Below, piece by piece: positions 11,919-20,766 of a stretch of DNA of 64,000 nucleotides. Source of the DNA: Coix lacryma-jobi var. lacryma-jobi (taxonomy: Eukaryota > Streptophyta > Magnoliopsida > Poales > Poaceae). The stretch is taken from contig CM019827.1 in assembly GCA_009763385.1 (NCBI GenBank), positions 91,930,314 through 91,994,313 on the forward strand. Direction: 5' to 3'. Position 1 is the stretch's first letter. The number at the start of each line of letters is the position of its first letter. A program made the position numbers and the translations under genes. The notes below the pieces were generated by a model that was not told where the DNA came from, did not search any database, and was given only the letters and a program-made list of their open reading frames with translations.

Positions 11919-13175
11919 TCAAAGCTCATCGTGGGTGAGAGATACCTGGGAGGTGTCGTCGTCGTCGTCGTCGTTCCGAGGGGAGTTCACCAGCTCGCCA
12001 TCGAGGGCCATGGTGCAGAAGCCGTCGTCGTCGGCGAAGAAGTAGAGATCGTTCAGCTTGTCCTCGATCCTCTTCTTCTTCTCGGACTCGTCGTCGCTTG
12101 AGCAAGCGGAGTCGTCATCCGAGCCGTAGACGTCGCTGAGCGTGGCGAAGAACGCACGCTGCTCAGCTTGGGCCTTCTCCAAGTACTTCTTCTTGATGTA
12201 CTCCTTGTCGAAGCCGCCCCTCCGCTTGTGCCTCGCGGGGACGTACTTCTCCTTGCGCTTGCCGGAGTCGTACTTGTGCCCACGATCGCCCTTCCTAGAT
12301 GAATGCTTCTTCTTGGGGCAGTTGGCAATGAAGTGATCGGGGTCACCGCACTCGTAGCATCCTGAGCGTCCTCCTCCGCGGCGACGGTTCATGCGGTTGT
12401 TGTGAAACCGCGAGAACCGGTTGGCGAGCATTGCCAACTCGTCATCCCCCAAAGACTCCAGCAGGTCCTCTATGACAGAAAAGAGAGACAAAAGAGCAAA
12501 AACTCCGGAGGGGTTAGAAGAGCCAGAAACCAAAGCCATTGACGGGCCAGAAGGATTTTCATAAGAAGCCCTCGCCATGGCATCAATCTCACTAGACTTG
12601 AGCTTACTGAAGAGCTCGTCGCACGTGAGGGTCTCATAGTTTGGTGATTCGATGATCGCCTGAACTTTGGAGTCCCACACCGATCGATCAAGAGTATGCA
12701 AAAGCTTCAAAGCTCTCTCATGATCGTCGAAAGGCAACAACTCCTTGTTAGCCCTCATCCTGTTGACAATCACCTGAAAGCGAGCGAATAAACTTTCTAT
12801 GCTCTCGCCAGGCATATGTCGAAAGTTCTCATACTCTCGCTTGAACGACTCGTCGATACGGGTTTTGACTTGAGAGGTTCCCTCATGGAAACGCATGAGG
12901 GTAGCCCAAATCTCCCGAGCCGTAGCGAGGTGAGAAACGCGATCAAACTCACTCATGCTCAAACATGAGAAAAGAGCATTACGGGCTCGGCTATTGGCTT
13001 CGTGCTCATCGATCTGAAGCTGAGAGACACGAGCAGCCAAGACCACGTAATCGGCAGAGTTGCAAATATCCCAAATGGAAGAACCCAAACTCTGCAGATA
13101 GGCCGACATGCGTATCTTTGAATACGCATTGTTCGTCCCATCGAAAAACGACGGTTTGCCCACGCCGCGATCCAT
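11919..13175 (-). CDS. gag: Sirevirus gag, N-terminal 418 codons
   Basis: The frame starts MDRGVGKPSFFDGTN, about 50 bp downstream of the PBS, where gag is expected. It contains the copia gag fold (the stretch around AREIWATLMRFHEGT and MPGESIESLFARF) and a CCHC knuckle CYECGDPDHFIANC, followed by a basic segment and an acidic tail ending in an Asp run. Gag forms the cytoplasmic particle that packages the RNA. It stops at a TGA in DEL-stop-AEVEK, where homologues continue, so the protein is probably truncated. Confidence 0.9.
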   Translation of the reverse strand: MDRGVGKPSFFDGTNNAYSKIRMSAYLQSLGSSIWDICNSADYVVLAARVSQLQIDEHEANSRARNALFSCLSMSEFDRVSHLATAREIWATLMRFHEGTSQVKTRIDESFKREYENFRHMPGESIESLFARFQVIVNRMRANKELLPFDDHERALKLLHTLDRSVWDSKVQAIIESPNYETLTCDELFSKLKSSEIDAMARASYENPSGPSMALVSGSSNPSGVFALLSLFSVIEDLLESLGDDELAMLANRFSRFHNNRMNRRRGGGRSGCYECGDPDHFIANCPKKKHSSRKGDRGHKYDSGKRKEKYVPARHKRRGGFDKEYIKKKYLEKAQAEQRAFFATLSDVYGSDDDSACSSDDESEKKKRIEDKLNDLYFFADDDGFCTMALDGELVNSPRNDDDDDDTSQVSLTHDEL

Positions 13176-13224
13176 GTCGCCTTCTGTGGATCTGGAGCCA
13201 GCTAAGGTGGAAGATCCTTAACCC

Positions 13225-13236
13225 GCTCCGATACCA
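13225..13236 (-). other. Sirevirus primer binding site
   Basis: On the minus strand it reads TGGTATCGGAGC, two bases from the 5' LTR. It matches the initiator-Met tRNA complement TGGTATCAGAGC with one mismatch. Confidence 0.85.
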
Positions 13237-13238
13237 AT

Positions 13239-15319
13239 TGAAGGACCGAGAAAGCACTAGCAAGGTGACCAGAGGGGGGGTGAATAGGTGCTCAAAAATT
13301 TCTCTAAAAACTTTGGCCAAATGTCCCAAAATCAACCCCGAGAAACTACGACTGAAACCGTGATGCCCACGACCCTTGGAAGAGGGTGGATGATCCCTAG
13401 GATCACAGCGAGGCACCACAAGAAGATAGCAAACCAAATGCCAAAAGCTCCGGCTCGAACACAACCCCAAAAACCAAGTCCCGAACGTAGATTGTCAGCT
13501 ACGTCGAGAAACTCCTAAATACCTATGCTAACAAGTAGCAAAGATACCTAGAGAGGTTTCTTGGTCAACTACGAGGCCAAACAAGAAGTCCGGAAACCAA
13601 ACGAACAAGTCGGGAGAGCAAACGCACTAAGCCGGAAGCTACAGACGATTCTCGGACTGTCGGGCCCTGGGGTTCCGGACTGTCCGCCCCTACTGCGAAC
13701 TGTCCGCGCTCTGGTGGCGGACTGTCGGCCGGTCAAGTCAGCAAAAACACACTACTGCTGAAGTCCCCCTGCTCGGTCCCGGACTGTTCGTGCTTTAGCA
13801 CAGCGGACTGTCCGCCGGTGACCCGAGCCAAAACCAGCAGGGACTGGCCGCGGCGGGATTGAACCAGCCCCGACGCGCGGACTGTCCGTGCCCTGAGTGG
13901 CGGACTGTCCGCGGTCACTCAGGGAGGGCGACGTTGATGGCCCTTCACCCAAATCTTCCCCAAATCGATTCAAATCAAAATCCCACGTTCCCAAACTTGG
14001 AGAGGACGATCACAGAGTAGTTAGGAGACTATCCCCAAGAGATCATCCGCTCAAATCGAGTCAATCACCGGGAAATCAAAAGGGGAGGAGGATGAACCAA
14101 AAAGCGCTACAAAAATGAAATCAACCCGATCTACTTGTTCGTAAGGAGATAGATAAATTCCTTCGGTGGAAATGATCTCCTTTCAAATACGAACAAGATG
14201 ATTCAAACGGATTTCGCAAAGACGCACGGGAGAGAGAGATCGAGTGATGGGAAAATCGTGGAGAAACGAAGAACGCGAAGAACACGAATCAAAACGCGAA
14301 TCAACACACCGATCTGCAACCGTGTGGCTACCACACGCTACAACAGTGAGGTTACGGCCTCACTTCCTCAAAATCTCCAGTACACAGAGGTATGGTTCTC
14401 TGCGGATCTCAGCTAGCTACAGCAGGGGATTGGGAGAGCAGGAAACCCTAGAAGCAAAGACCAAATGACAGGGATGACTAACTGAGATCAATGGGGAGGT
14501 GGGTGTCTCCCCCTATTTATCCTCATTCTAACCTATTCCTAATTCCCACTCTACCCCTAACTACTTACAGAGCGAACCAGCTAAACCCTAAGGTTATTCT
14601 GGACCAACTCGGTGGTAGGTGTATCCGACGGCCACGCCCGCACAACTCGTAGCGTTGCCTCGACGCAACCTCCCGATTGCCGCCACGTGCCACCCTCGCT
14701 CTGCACCCCTGGTTTTGTGGCCCAAACCGGGAAACCAGCCTTTTCCAGCCAACCCTGGTTTTGAGGCCCAAACCGGGAAACCAGCCCACCAGCTTCTGAG
14801 TTTTGAGGCCAAACTCAGCAAACCCTCAGCGCCCAGGTTTTGAGGCCCAAACCTGGAAACCGTCCTCAGCCCGAGTTTTGTGGCCAAACTCAGAAACCCT
14901 CAGCACCCAGGTTTTGAGGCCCAAACCTGGAAACCGTCCACCTGATGGTTTTTCCCTGGCTCTACCACCAAACCGACGTCGTAGATGGGATGCACCTCCC
15001 GTGCACCCCGTCCACCGACACGTGTCCCCAAGTCCACGACTCATGCAACACATGACCGCATGTCTTCACTTGTAGCTGCCACAGGCTGCCAGCCACCACA
15101 GATGATCCTCGGGCCTCTGGTCCCTCAGTCCAAGCCTCATGTCCGCCCTTCGCCACTCTCGGTCCATCGGCACGGCACGTCTCTACTTGAGCTTCACCTT
15201 GACTTCGATCACTGCATCCGTGCTCAACACCTGCACAACACAAGCCAAAGAACATGCGCATCATCCCAGTTGACAATCACTCATCACACAGAGACCCGGC
15301 ATACACCCATGTATCCGCA
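13239..15319 (-). repeat. Sirevirus 5' LTR
   Basis: Direct-repeat partner of 3614-5687, with TG...CA ends. It carries the ctgtccg cluster at about 13655-13915 and the tandem short repeat at about 14707-14940. It abuts Tekay-1 gag at 15320. Confidence 0.95.
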
Positions 15320-15545
15320 CTGTGAAATCCATATAAGTACTTTCCTGGGCTTGATGATGATGTCGGCCACGCTGCCCATGTGGTGCATTCTGAACTAGGC
15401 CCTGTAGCAGACGTGCATTGTAAGTTGTGGCACGCATGAGTGCAGCAATGGCTTCTGCCAGTGTTGGTGGAACTGGGGGTGCGTGGGGGACATCCTCCCC
15501 ATCACGAGACGAACCAGCCCCATCAGCAGCATGGGTACGAGGCAT
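15320..15545 (-). pseudogene. gag: Tekay-1 gag, N-terminal fragment
   Basis: The likely start MPRTHAADGAGSSRDG (ATG at 15543-15545) leads through PPTLAEAIAALMRATTYNA to ESTYMDFT, where the Sirevirus interrupts. Tekay gag proteins continue at this point with a motif found at 3580-3613 on the other side (PPVFTKPDEPLE). An in-frame upstream ATG at 15612-15614 is an alternative start, but the MPRT start fits the family better. The extra ORF lies 200 bp upstream. Confidence 0.82.
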
Positions 15546-15748
15546 CTGCTCATAAACAAACCAAACTTTATTGATTTCTGGGTTATGATACAAGAACAGT
15601 AACTGCATACACACTTATGTTACATTTTTCATGCATAACAGGACTGATACATGGTTCAACTAGCTTAGGATTATGATAAGCTAACTATTACACAGCCCCT
15701 ACCCCCTAGGGTTCAAGATCCACGCCTGACACTCTGATGGGAGATGAC

Positions 15749-16297
15749 TCACTCGTCATCCTCACTCTCACTGTCGCTGTCATCAGCAGACTCGACCATA
15801 TCAGGATCTTCCTCGCTCTGCCCATCTACGTCTTCATCATCAGTGAGCGTACCCATCTCATCTTCCGCTGCATTTGGAGGTGGAGGTGGATGGAGTTGAT
15901 CATACAACACATGGACTTCCTCATGCAACTGGTCATTGAATGCTTCTATATCCGTCACATATGCCTCCAACTCATGCAAACGGGCTAAAGCGTCATCTTC
16001 TCGCTGCCAAGCGGTGTTCCTTTCTCCAAGCATTTTAGTCATAAGTTTTTCTGCATTGACCACGCTTCCGTTGGCCTCCTCCAGCTTGATTTTCATTCCT
16101 CCAGCTTTGGCAAGTGCCAAGCTCTTCTCCTGAGAGGTGGCGGCCAACTGGGACTTCAGCGCATGGACCTCAGCCCGTAAGTCCTCATTGATACTCTGAC
16201 TGCTGCTGGACCCTTCCTCCTTGCGGGATGCAAGTTGGTGCTTGGGTACACCATGAGGACCCGTACTCTTGCGAGGTGTCTCCTTACCGCGCGGCAT
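15749..16297 (-). CDS. Tekay-1 extra ORF: histone H3 tail-like N-terminus, coiled coil, acidic tail (182 aa)
   Basis: This ORF between PBS and gag is not a standard gag or pol part. It begins M-PRGKETPRKSTG-PHGVPKHQLASRK. Against mature H3 the first 12 residues have 8 identities (R2, K4, T6, R8, K9, S10, T11, G12), and after a small length change a K-QLA-T/S-K block corresponds to H3 18-23. After removal of Met, Pro would be N-terminal. Residues about 38-140 look like a coiled coil, then comes a run of prolines, then a strongly acidic tail (about 148-182) ending DSDSESEDDE. The C-terminal coil (AFNDQLHEEVH) resembles Tekay-2 (DYNDRLHEEIH), so the two are homologous. The ORF is uninterrupted. 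Function unknown; chromatin interaction is inference. Confidence 0.8.
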   Translation of the reverse strand: MPRGKETPRKSTGPHGVPKHQLASRKEEGSSSSQSINEDLRAEVHALKSQLAATSQEKSLALAKAGGMKIKLEEANGSVVNAEKLMTKMLGERNTAWQREDDALARLHELEAYVTDIEAFNDQLHEEVHVLYDQLHPPPPPNAAEDEMGTLTDDEDVDGQSEEDPDMVESADDSDSESEDDE

Positions 16298-16680
16298 CCT
16301 AGTGAGATAAGATTTTGAATTAGGCAGATAAAGGAAAATACTTTTTGGATAGCAAGAAAGGATTGGATTCTAACCCTTACCCAACTATACCACAAGTTGA
16401 TTAAGCATGATGCATGAAACGTACTTACGCATAAAGCATATAAAATTTAAATTATACTCCATTACATAGGAGTAGAAATTTAACAACAATTTCAAATTAA
16501 GGCTTAACTTAACATGCTGCTCCACTTAACAATCTACGATCTACTACTTAAGACAGAACATAGATCGAATAGCATGAACAGGGTAAGTCCAGAGCATTTT
16601 GGTACCAAACTAAATTTTCAATTAGTTTTGACTCAAATCATTTTGAAGTTTTTGCAACAATACTCCAAGACTGCTGCAAT
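16298..16680 (-). other. Tekay-1 5' leader between PBS and extra ORF
   Basis: AT-rich sequence without a supported ORF. It would form the untranslated leader of the minus-strand transcript. Confidence 0.6.
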
Positions 16681-16696
16681 GATCGCTCTGATACCA
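16681..16696 (-). other. Tekay-1 primer binding site
   Basis: On the minus strand it reads TGGTATCAGAGCGATC, two bases from the LTR. The first 12 bases match the initiator-Met tRNA complement exactly. Confidence 0.9.
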
Positions 16697-17160
16697 GCTG
16701 TGACAGAACCTCCAAAATTAATAAGGCCCACGAGTACCTGTCCTTGTCCTACATACCTCAGACAGTCATACCCTGTGCCCCATAACCCAAAAGACCCATC
16801 ACGTGTCATCGGGTAACCCGAGACATCCACGTTTCCTTACATTCCCAGCATCATTGCAAGAGTCATGCAGTATTACAACATTTCCTAAATAATATACATC
16901 AGAGATAAGAGTGCGGAAGTATTACACCATAAGTTTTACAAACCAGGTGTTCAAACTCACGTCGTTATTACAAACCATAGTTTCAAACTTCACCCTAGGT
17001 AGTGGAAGCAACATTAATAAAACTGTATTTCACACAAACAACCCCGCCTAAGGGTTGCATTACTCCTCCCCGGACACGTCCTCCTCAATGACTGTCACGC
17101 AACAAGCCTCAAAGCAAGGCTGCTCGTGAGCGTCACCTGCAACAGGGGTTTAACAAACCC

Positions 17161-17178
17161 TGAGTACAAAGGTACTCA
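17161..17178 (-). other. Conserved hairpin in Tekay-1 LTR
   Basis: tgagtac-aaag-gtactca forms a perfect 7-bp stem with a 4-base loop. Tekay-2 and Tekay-3 have the same stem at the corresponding place with different loops. Confidence 0.75.
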
Positions 17179-17499
17179 ACAAGGCTTACCCGACATGAGA
17201 AGAGAATAAACAGGTATGCTGGCTTGGGTAGGCTCAACAGTATTTTTCATTTGCATAAAAGCTTACTAAAGTAGTTCTAGATCCAAATTTTACTTAATCA
17301 ATTAAGTACTTGGTAAGAACTGAAAGTGAACATTAGTGAAGTATCATTATCATTCTTGCTTAAACAAGTTCCATTTTATTCTACGGTGTGGGTCGAAAGA
17401 TTGAGTCTCCTTAACCGAGGAGCACGACCATTCGAACCGATTAAACCAGATCTGGTAGTTTTCCACGATCATACGATATATGTAGACCCTAGATCACAC

Positions 17500-17579
17500 A
17501 TATATCAACCCCAACCTCGGATCCTCCAAATAAGACCGGATATATCAACCCCAACCTCGGATCCTCCAAATAAGACCGG
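17500..17579. repeat. Two-copy 40-bp tandem duplication in LTR
   Basis: The unit beginning atatatcaaccccaacctcg is repeated exactly at 17500-17539 and 17540-17579. Confidence 0.95.
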
Positions 17580-18839
17580 GTCCGCGCCACCCGAGAGTAC
17601 TCGTACACCTCCAATCTAGGACTTTAACCCACGAGTGTAGCTAGTACTCCCGCCATCTCTCCACTCCCAGTGCGCGAGTAGCCGTTCTCATTTAAGAACC
17701 ACCAAGGCAGGACTTACCATAGCATATGATCGGTACTTCACAGTTTCTCAATCTAGCAGGCCAACAACGGTTAACCCTAATTTGACACATCCGGGTCACC
17801 CTACACCGACCCAAGGTTCGATGCATGTGCCCGTCTGGTCTTAACCATCATTCTTTCTCATTATCATTCCAAAACGATAAGTATTGAAAATATTTATCAA
17901 AAGCTTCTTAAAGCAAGGCTAAGCATTTCTATCATTTGCATAAAGCAGGTAGCAAGGAATGGTATATCGATAACAAGGTTGATCATGCATCAACAGGTTT
18001 AAAGCATTTATTTGATAAACATTTAATGCATCAGGTTATCAAAAGTAAGTGTAATTATAAATCCAAGGAAATGGTTAAATGAACCGGGGCATGCCTTCGT
18101 TGACCGAAAAAGTCGGAAACTCCTGATATTCCGGATCAACAGGACACTCCGAACTCCCTGGACCAACCTCGTCCGGACAATCGACCCCTTCGGAAACTAC
18201 ACGATAAAAGAGTGCATGCCTGATGAGATGCTCATGTCATGATCATGGTAAAGATGGAAAATTACTAAGTATAAACACTTGACTTTCAACAACATTCCCT
18301 CACGGTAAAGTTGCAAGCCAACAAAACTAACTTGCATAAACATACATGGTTTACATGAGTGACACTTGCTTGCATCAAGCAGTAGATCAAGATAATTCAC
18401 TTATCTTAACCTTCGAATCTACCATAAACAAACTTGGGTTTTCATGTTTTACAACATTACTTATTCATAAAGAAAGCAATTTAATTAGCACGAAATTAAG
18501 TTGTGAAGCAAACTATGCTTAAACTAGTTCCAATTTTGTACACAGATTGGGTATGACCCAAACAGTGCACAAAATAAATTCCAGCATTTTGGAGTTAAAT
18601 TCAATTTTATAAAAATCGTTGAACAATGATTCAAGGATTACAAGGTACAATTTTTACTGCAAAACAGTATACAAAAACATGCATATATTATATTTTTAAT
18701 AAAAACTACACATCTCAAAGAATATGTACAAATTTCTCCATGATTTTTGTATCAACAGATTAATTCATACAAAAATAACAAAATCAGCATTGCATTCATA
18801 AAATGAAAATAGATTAAAGTATTTGAATAAAGAAAAAAA

Positions 18840-19910
18840 ACTCTGTTAGGCCGAAACCAGCCCAGCTCGGCCCAACTCGCGCGCAAATTGGCCCAACTCG
18901 GGCCTGCCCGCGCTTGCACAGCTGACTTTGCAGAAAAGCCCTCTGGCTTTAACCAAACTACAACTACGTTCTTGACACTGTTGAGCACTATTCAACAGAG
19001 TCATAGACTTTGCACCTAGGCCCTCGGATTTTGTCGAATTTCCAACGACAAGTCCCCGACTCCATGGCTGCCGGTGGCGAGCTCGGCTCGCGCACGGCGG
19101 AGCAATGCTACCTCCTCCGGCCAAACCAACCGGCTCAGCACCTTCCCCTCGCCCACACGGCTCCGATGAACCCTCAAACTCCCTCCCTCGACCTCTCTCT
19201 CTACCCCGACGACGACAGCGGTGGACGCGACAGCATGGCGGCGACACGCCGGCCAACTGGGAGCTCTACCGATCCCACGGACATGCGCATCAGCACCAGA
19301 GGCTCACCACGACTCTAGCGGCCTAGATCTCCGAAGCTGACGCGGCTCCGAACGGTGAGGACGACGACGACGGCGAGTTCCAGCGGCGCGGCTCGACGGC
19401 GACGGCCTGTTCCGGCTGAGGTAGAGGGAGAAAAGGTCAAGGACCTGGTGTTAGAGCATCAGGAAGAGATGAGAAAGAGAGAACGAGGCTCAGGTGAGGA
19501 TGAAAGGACTCCGAGCGCGCTGACCACGGTGACGGCGTCGACGGCGGTGTCCGGGACCGGAGGCGAAGAAGACGGTCACGCCGGGCGGTTGCGGGGGCGA
19601 GAGGGACTGCGACCTAGCTCCACAGCTCCGCAACGACGAGGCGAACTTGTTGGTGTGGTCAAACGAGGCGGATGAGCTCTCACGCGGCCGGCGTAGCTGA
19701 CCAGACGAACGGCGGCGGCGGCGAGCAGGAGGAGAAGAAAGGCGAAGCACGGTGCTTCTGAGGGACGATAGCGACGAAGAAGAGGGCGGCGGCATGTTGC
19801 ACGCGCACGCGAAGCTAGCAGGCAGCTCGCTGGCGTGGCGCATGCGCCCCAGCGCGAGCGCTGCATAGGCAAAGCAGCTCGCTGGCGAGCTCCAGACGGT
19901 TCTCCTCCGC
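18840..19910. other. GC- and CpG-rich block in Tekay-1 LTR
   Basis: It is clearly GC-rich within an otherwise AT-rich LTR. Open frames here on both strands are low-complexity and overlap each other, so I do not call a gene. Tekay-2 and Tekay-3 LTRs have comparable blocks. Confidence 0.7.
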
Positions 19911-20766
19911 CGGCACTGTTCCTTGCTCCTCTCCCCTTTCTGAATTTTCCAAATTACTTTTGAAATTTGAACTACACTTCAATATATGCCAAAATATGAA
20001 ATGTAGAGTTTGAAAAGTTGTACAACTTTGCTTTAACACTCTTTGGCTGATTTCAAAAGGAAATAGGTCAATTTGATCAAAACAGTTCAAACCGATTTCA
20101 AATTGAAAATTTGAAAAGGGGACAGAACTAGGGTTTTGCAGTACAAGCAAAATTACTTTTGATTTTGCATTGACACTTGAAAAATGGTAAATGTATGAAA
20201 TGTTCCTTTTGAAATTCTCTACAACTTTGATGTAGATCTCAAACTCAGATTTCACTTAGTTTTTGAAATGCAAGTTTAAAGTCAAAAGGTGACCATTTCC
20301 AGGGTTTGAGTAAATTCAAAATTACTTTAAATTTTGTACAGAAACTTTGAAAACTTTGAATACCAAAGTTGTACCTCTCCTCAAGGTCTACCAAAAAGCT
20401 TTTAGGATCAACCCCTAACTAAGCATAGATTTTTAGTTAACTAGAAAGGGCTAATTAACTTATATATGAATTTAATGATTTTCCCAATTTTAAGCTAAAC
20501 AAATTTTATAGCCTTTTGAATTGTTGGACTTGAATTCATGCCTTTACATGACTTTAGTCAAATGGGAATGAACACAAGTTACTTCATAATGACATTCTAA
20601 ATTAGGTTTTTGAGTTACATCACAAGCATATAACCACAGATGCTCACATATTAGGAATTAAACTTATTTTAGTGAATGCATCTCAAGGTGAGCTAGCACA
20701 TGATGCTATGAAATACTTATGATGACATGACAACATTTTATTCATGTAAACACCTAAGGTGTTACA

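Larger units (their letters stand above)
3614..15319 (-). mobile_element. Sirevirus (Ty1/copia, SIRE/Maximus lineage), both LTRs present, coding region decayed
   Basis: Two LTRs of about 2.08 kb (3614-5687 and 13239-15319), both beginning TG and ending CA, flank gag and pol on the minus strand. A PBS lies at 13225-13236 and a polypurine tract at 5688-5701. Several extra polypurine tracts lie upstream of the 3' LTR, gag has a long C-terminal extension, and the LTR carries repeated CTGTCCG motifs; all are Sirevirus traits. Flanks are ctatg (3609-3613) and ctgtg (15320-15324), a 5-bp TSD with one transition. The insertion splits Tekay-1 gag. In-frame stops and a frameshift make this copy unlikely to be autonomous. 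Confidence 0.95.
1..20766 (-). mobile_element. Tekay-1: Ty3/gypsy chromovirus-like LTR retrotransposon, 5' portion, interrupted by a Sirevirus
   Basis: The minus strand carries, from right to left, a 4.07 kb 5' LTR, an initiator-Met-type PBS, an extra ORF, gag, protease, RT, RNase H and most of integrase; the rest runs off the left edge. Gag is split by the Sirevirus at 3614-15319. The integrase-last order and close similarity to the chromodomain-bearing Tekay-2 put it in the Tekay/Del lineage, although its own chromodomain would lie outside the window. Its right end abuts the RT of an Ale-like Copia element at 20767, so it inserted there; the partner target-site copy is off-window. Confidence 0.9.
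16699..20766 (-). repeat. Tekay-1 5' LTR (4.07 kb)
   Basis: It is bounded on the left by the PBS and starts tgtgacagaacc; it ends aacacctaaggtgttaca, with inverted TGT...ACA ends. Immediately beyond 20766 the coding sequence of another element resumes. The partner LTR is off-window. Inside are a hairpin (17161-17178), a 40-bp tandem duplication (17500-17579) and a GC-rich block (about 18840-19910). The rest is AT-rich with no supported gene. Confidence 0.9.

Noticed and set aside
18846..19872. Overlapping open frames on both strands in the Tekay-1 LTR
   Set aside because: They lie in a GC-rich block, overlap in several frames, are low-complexity (Arg/Pro/Ser) and show no family motif. They are best explained by base composition.
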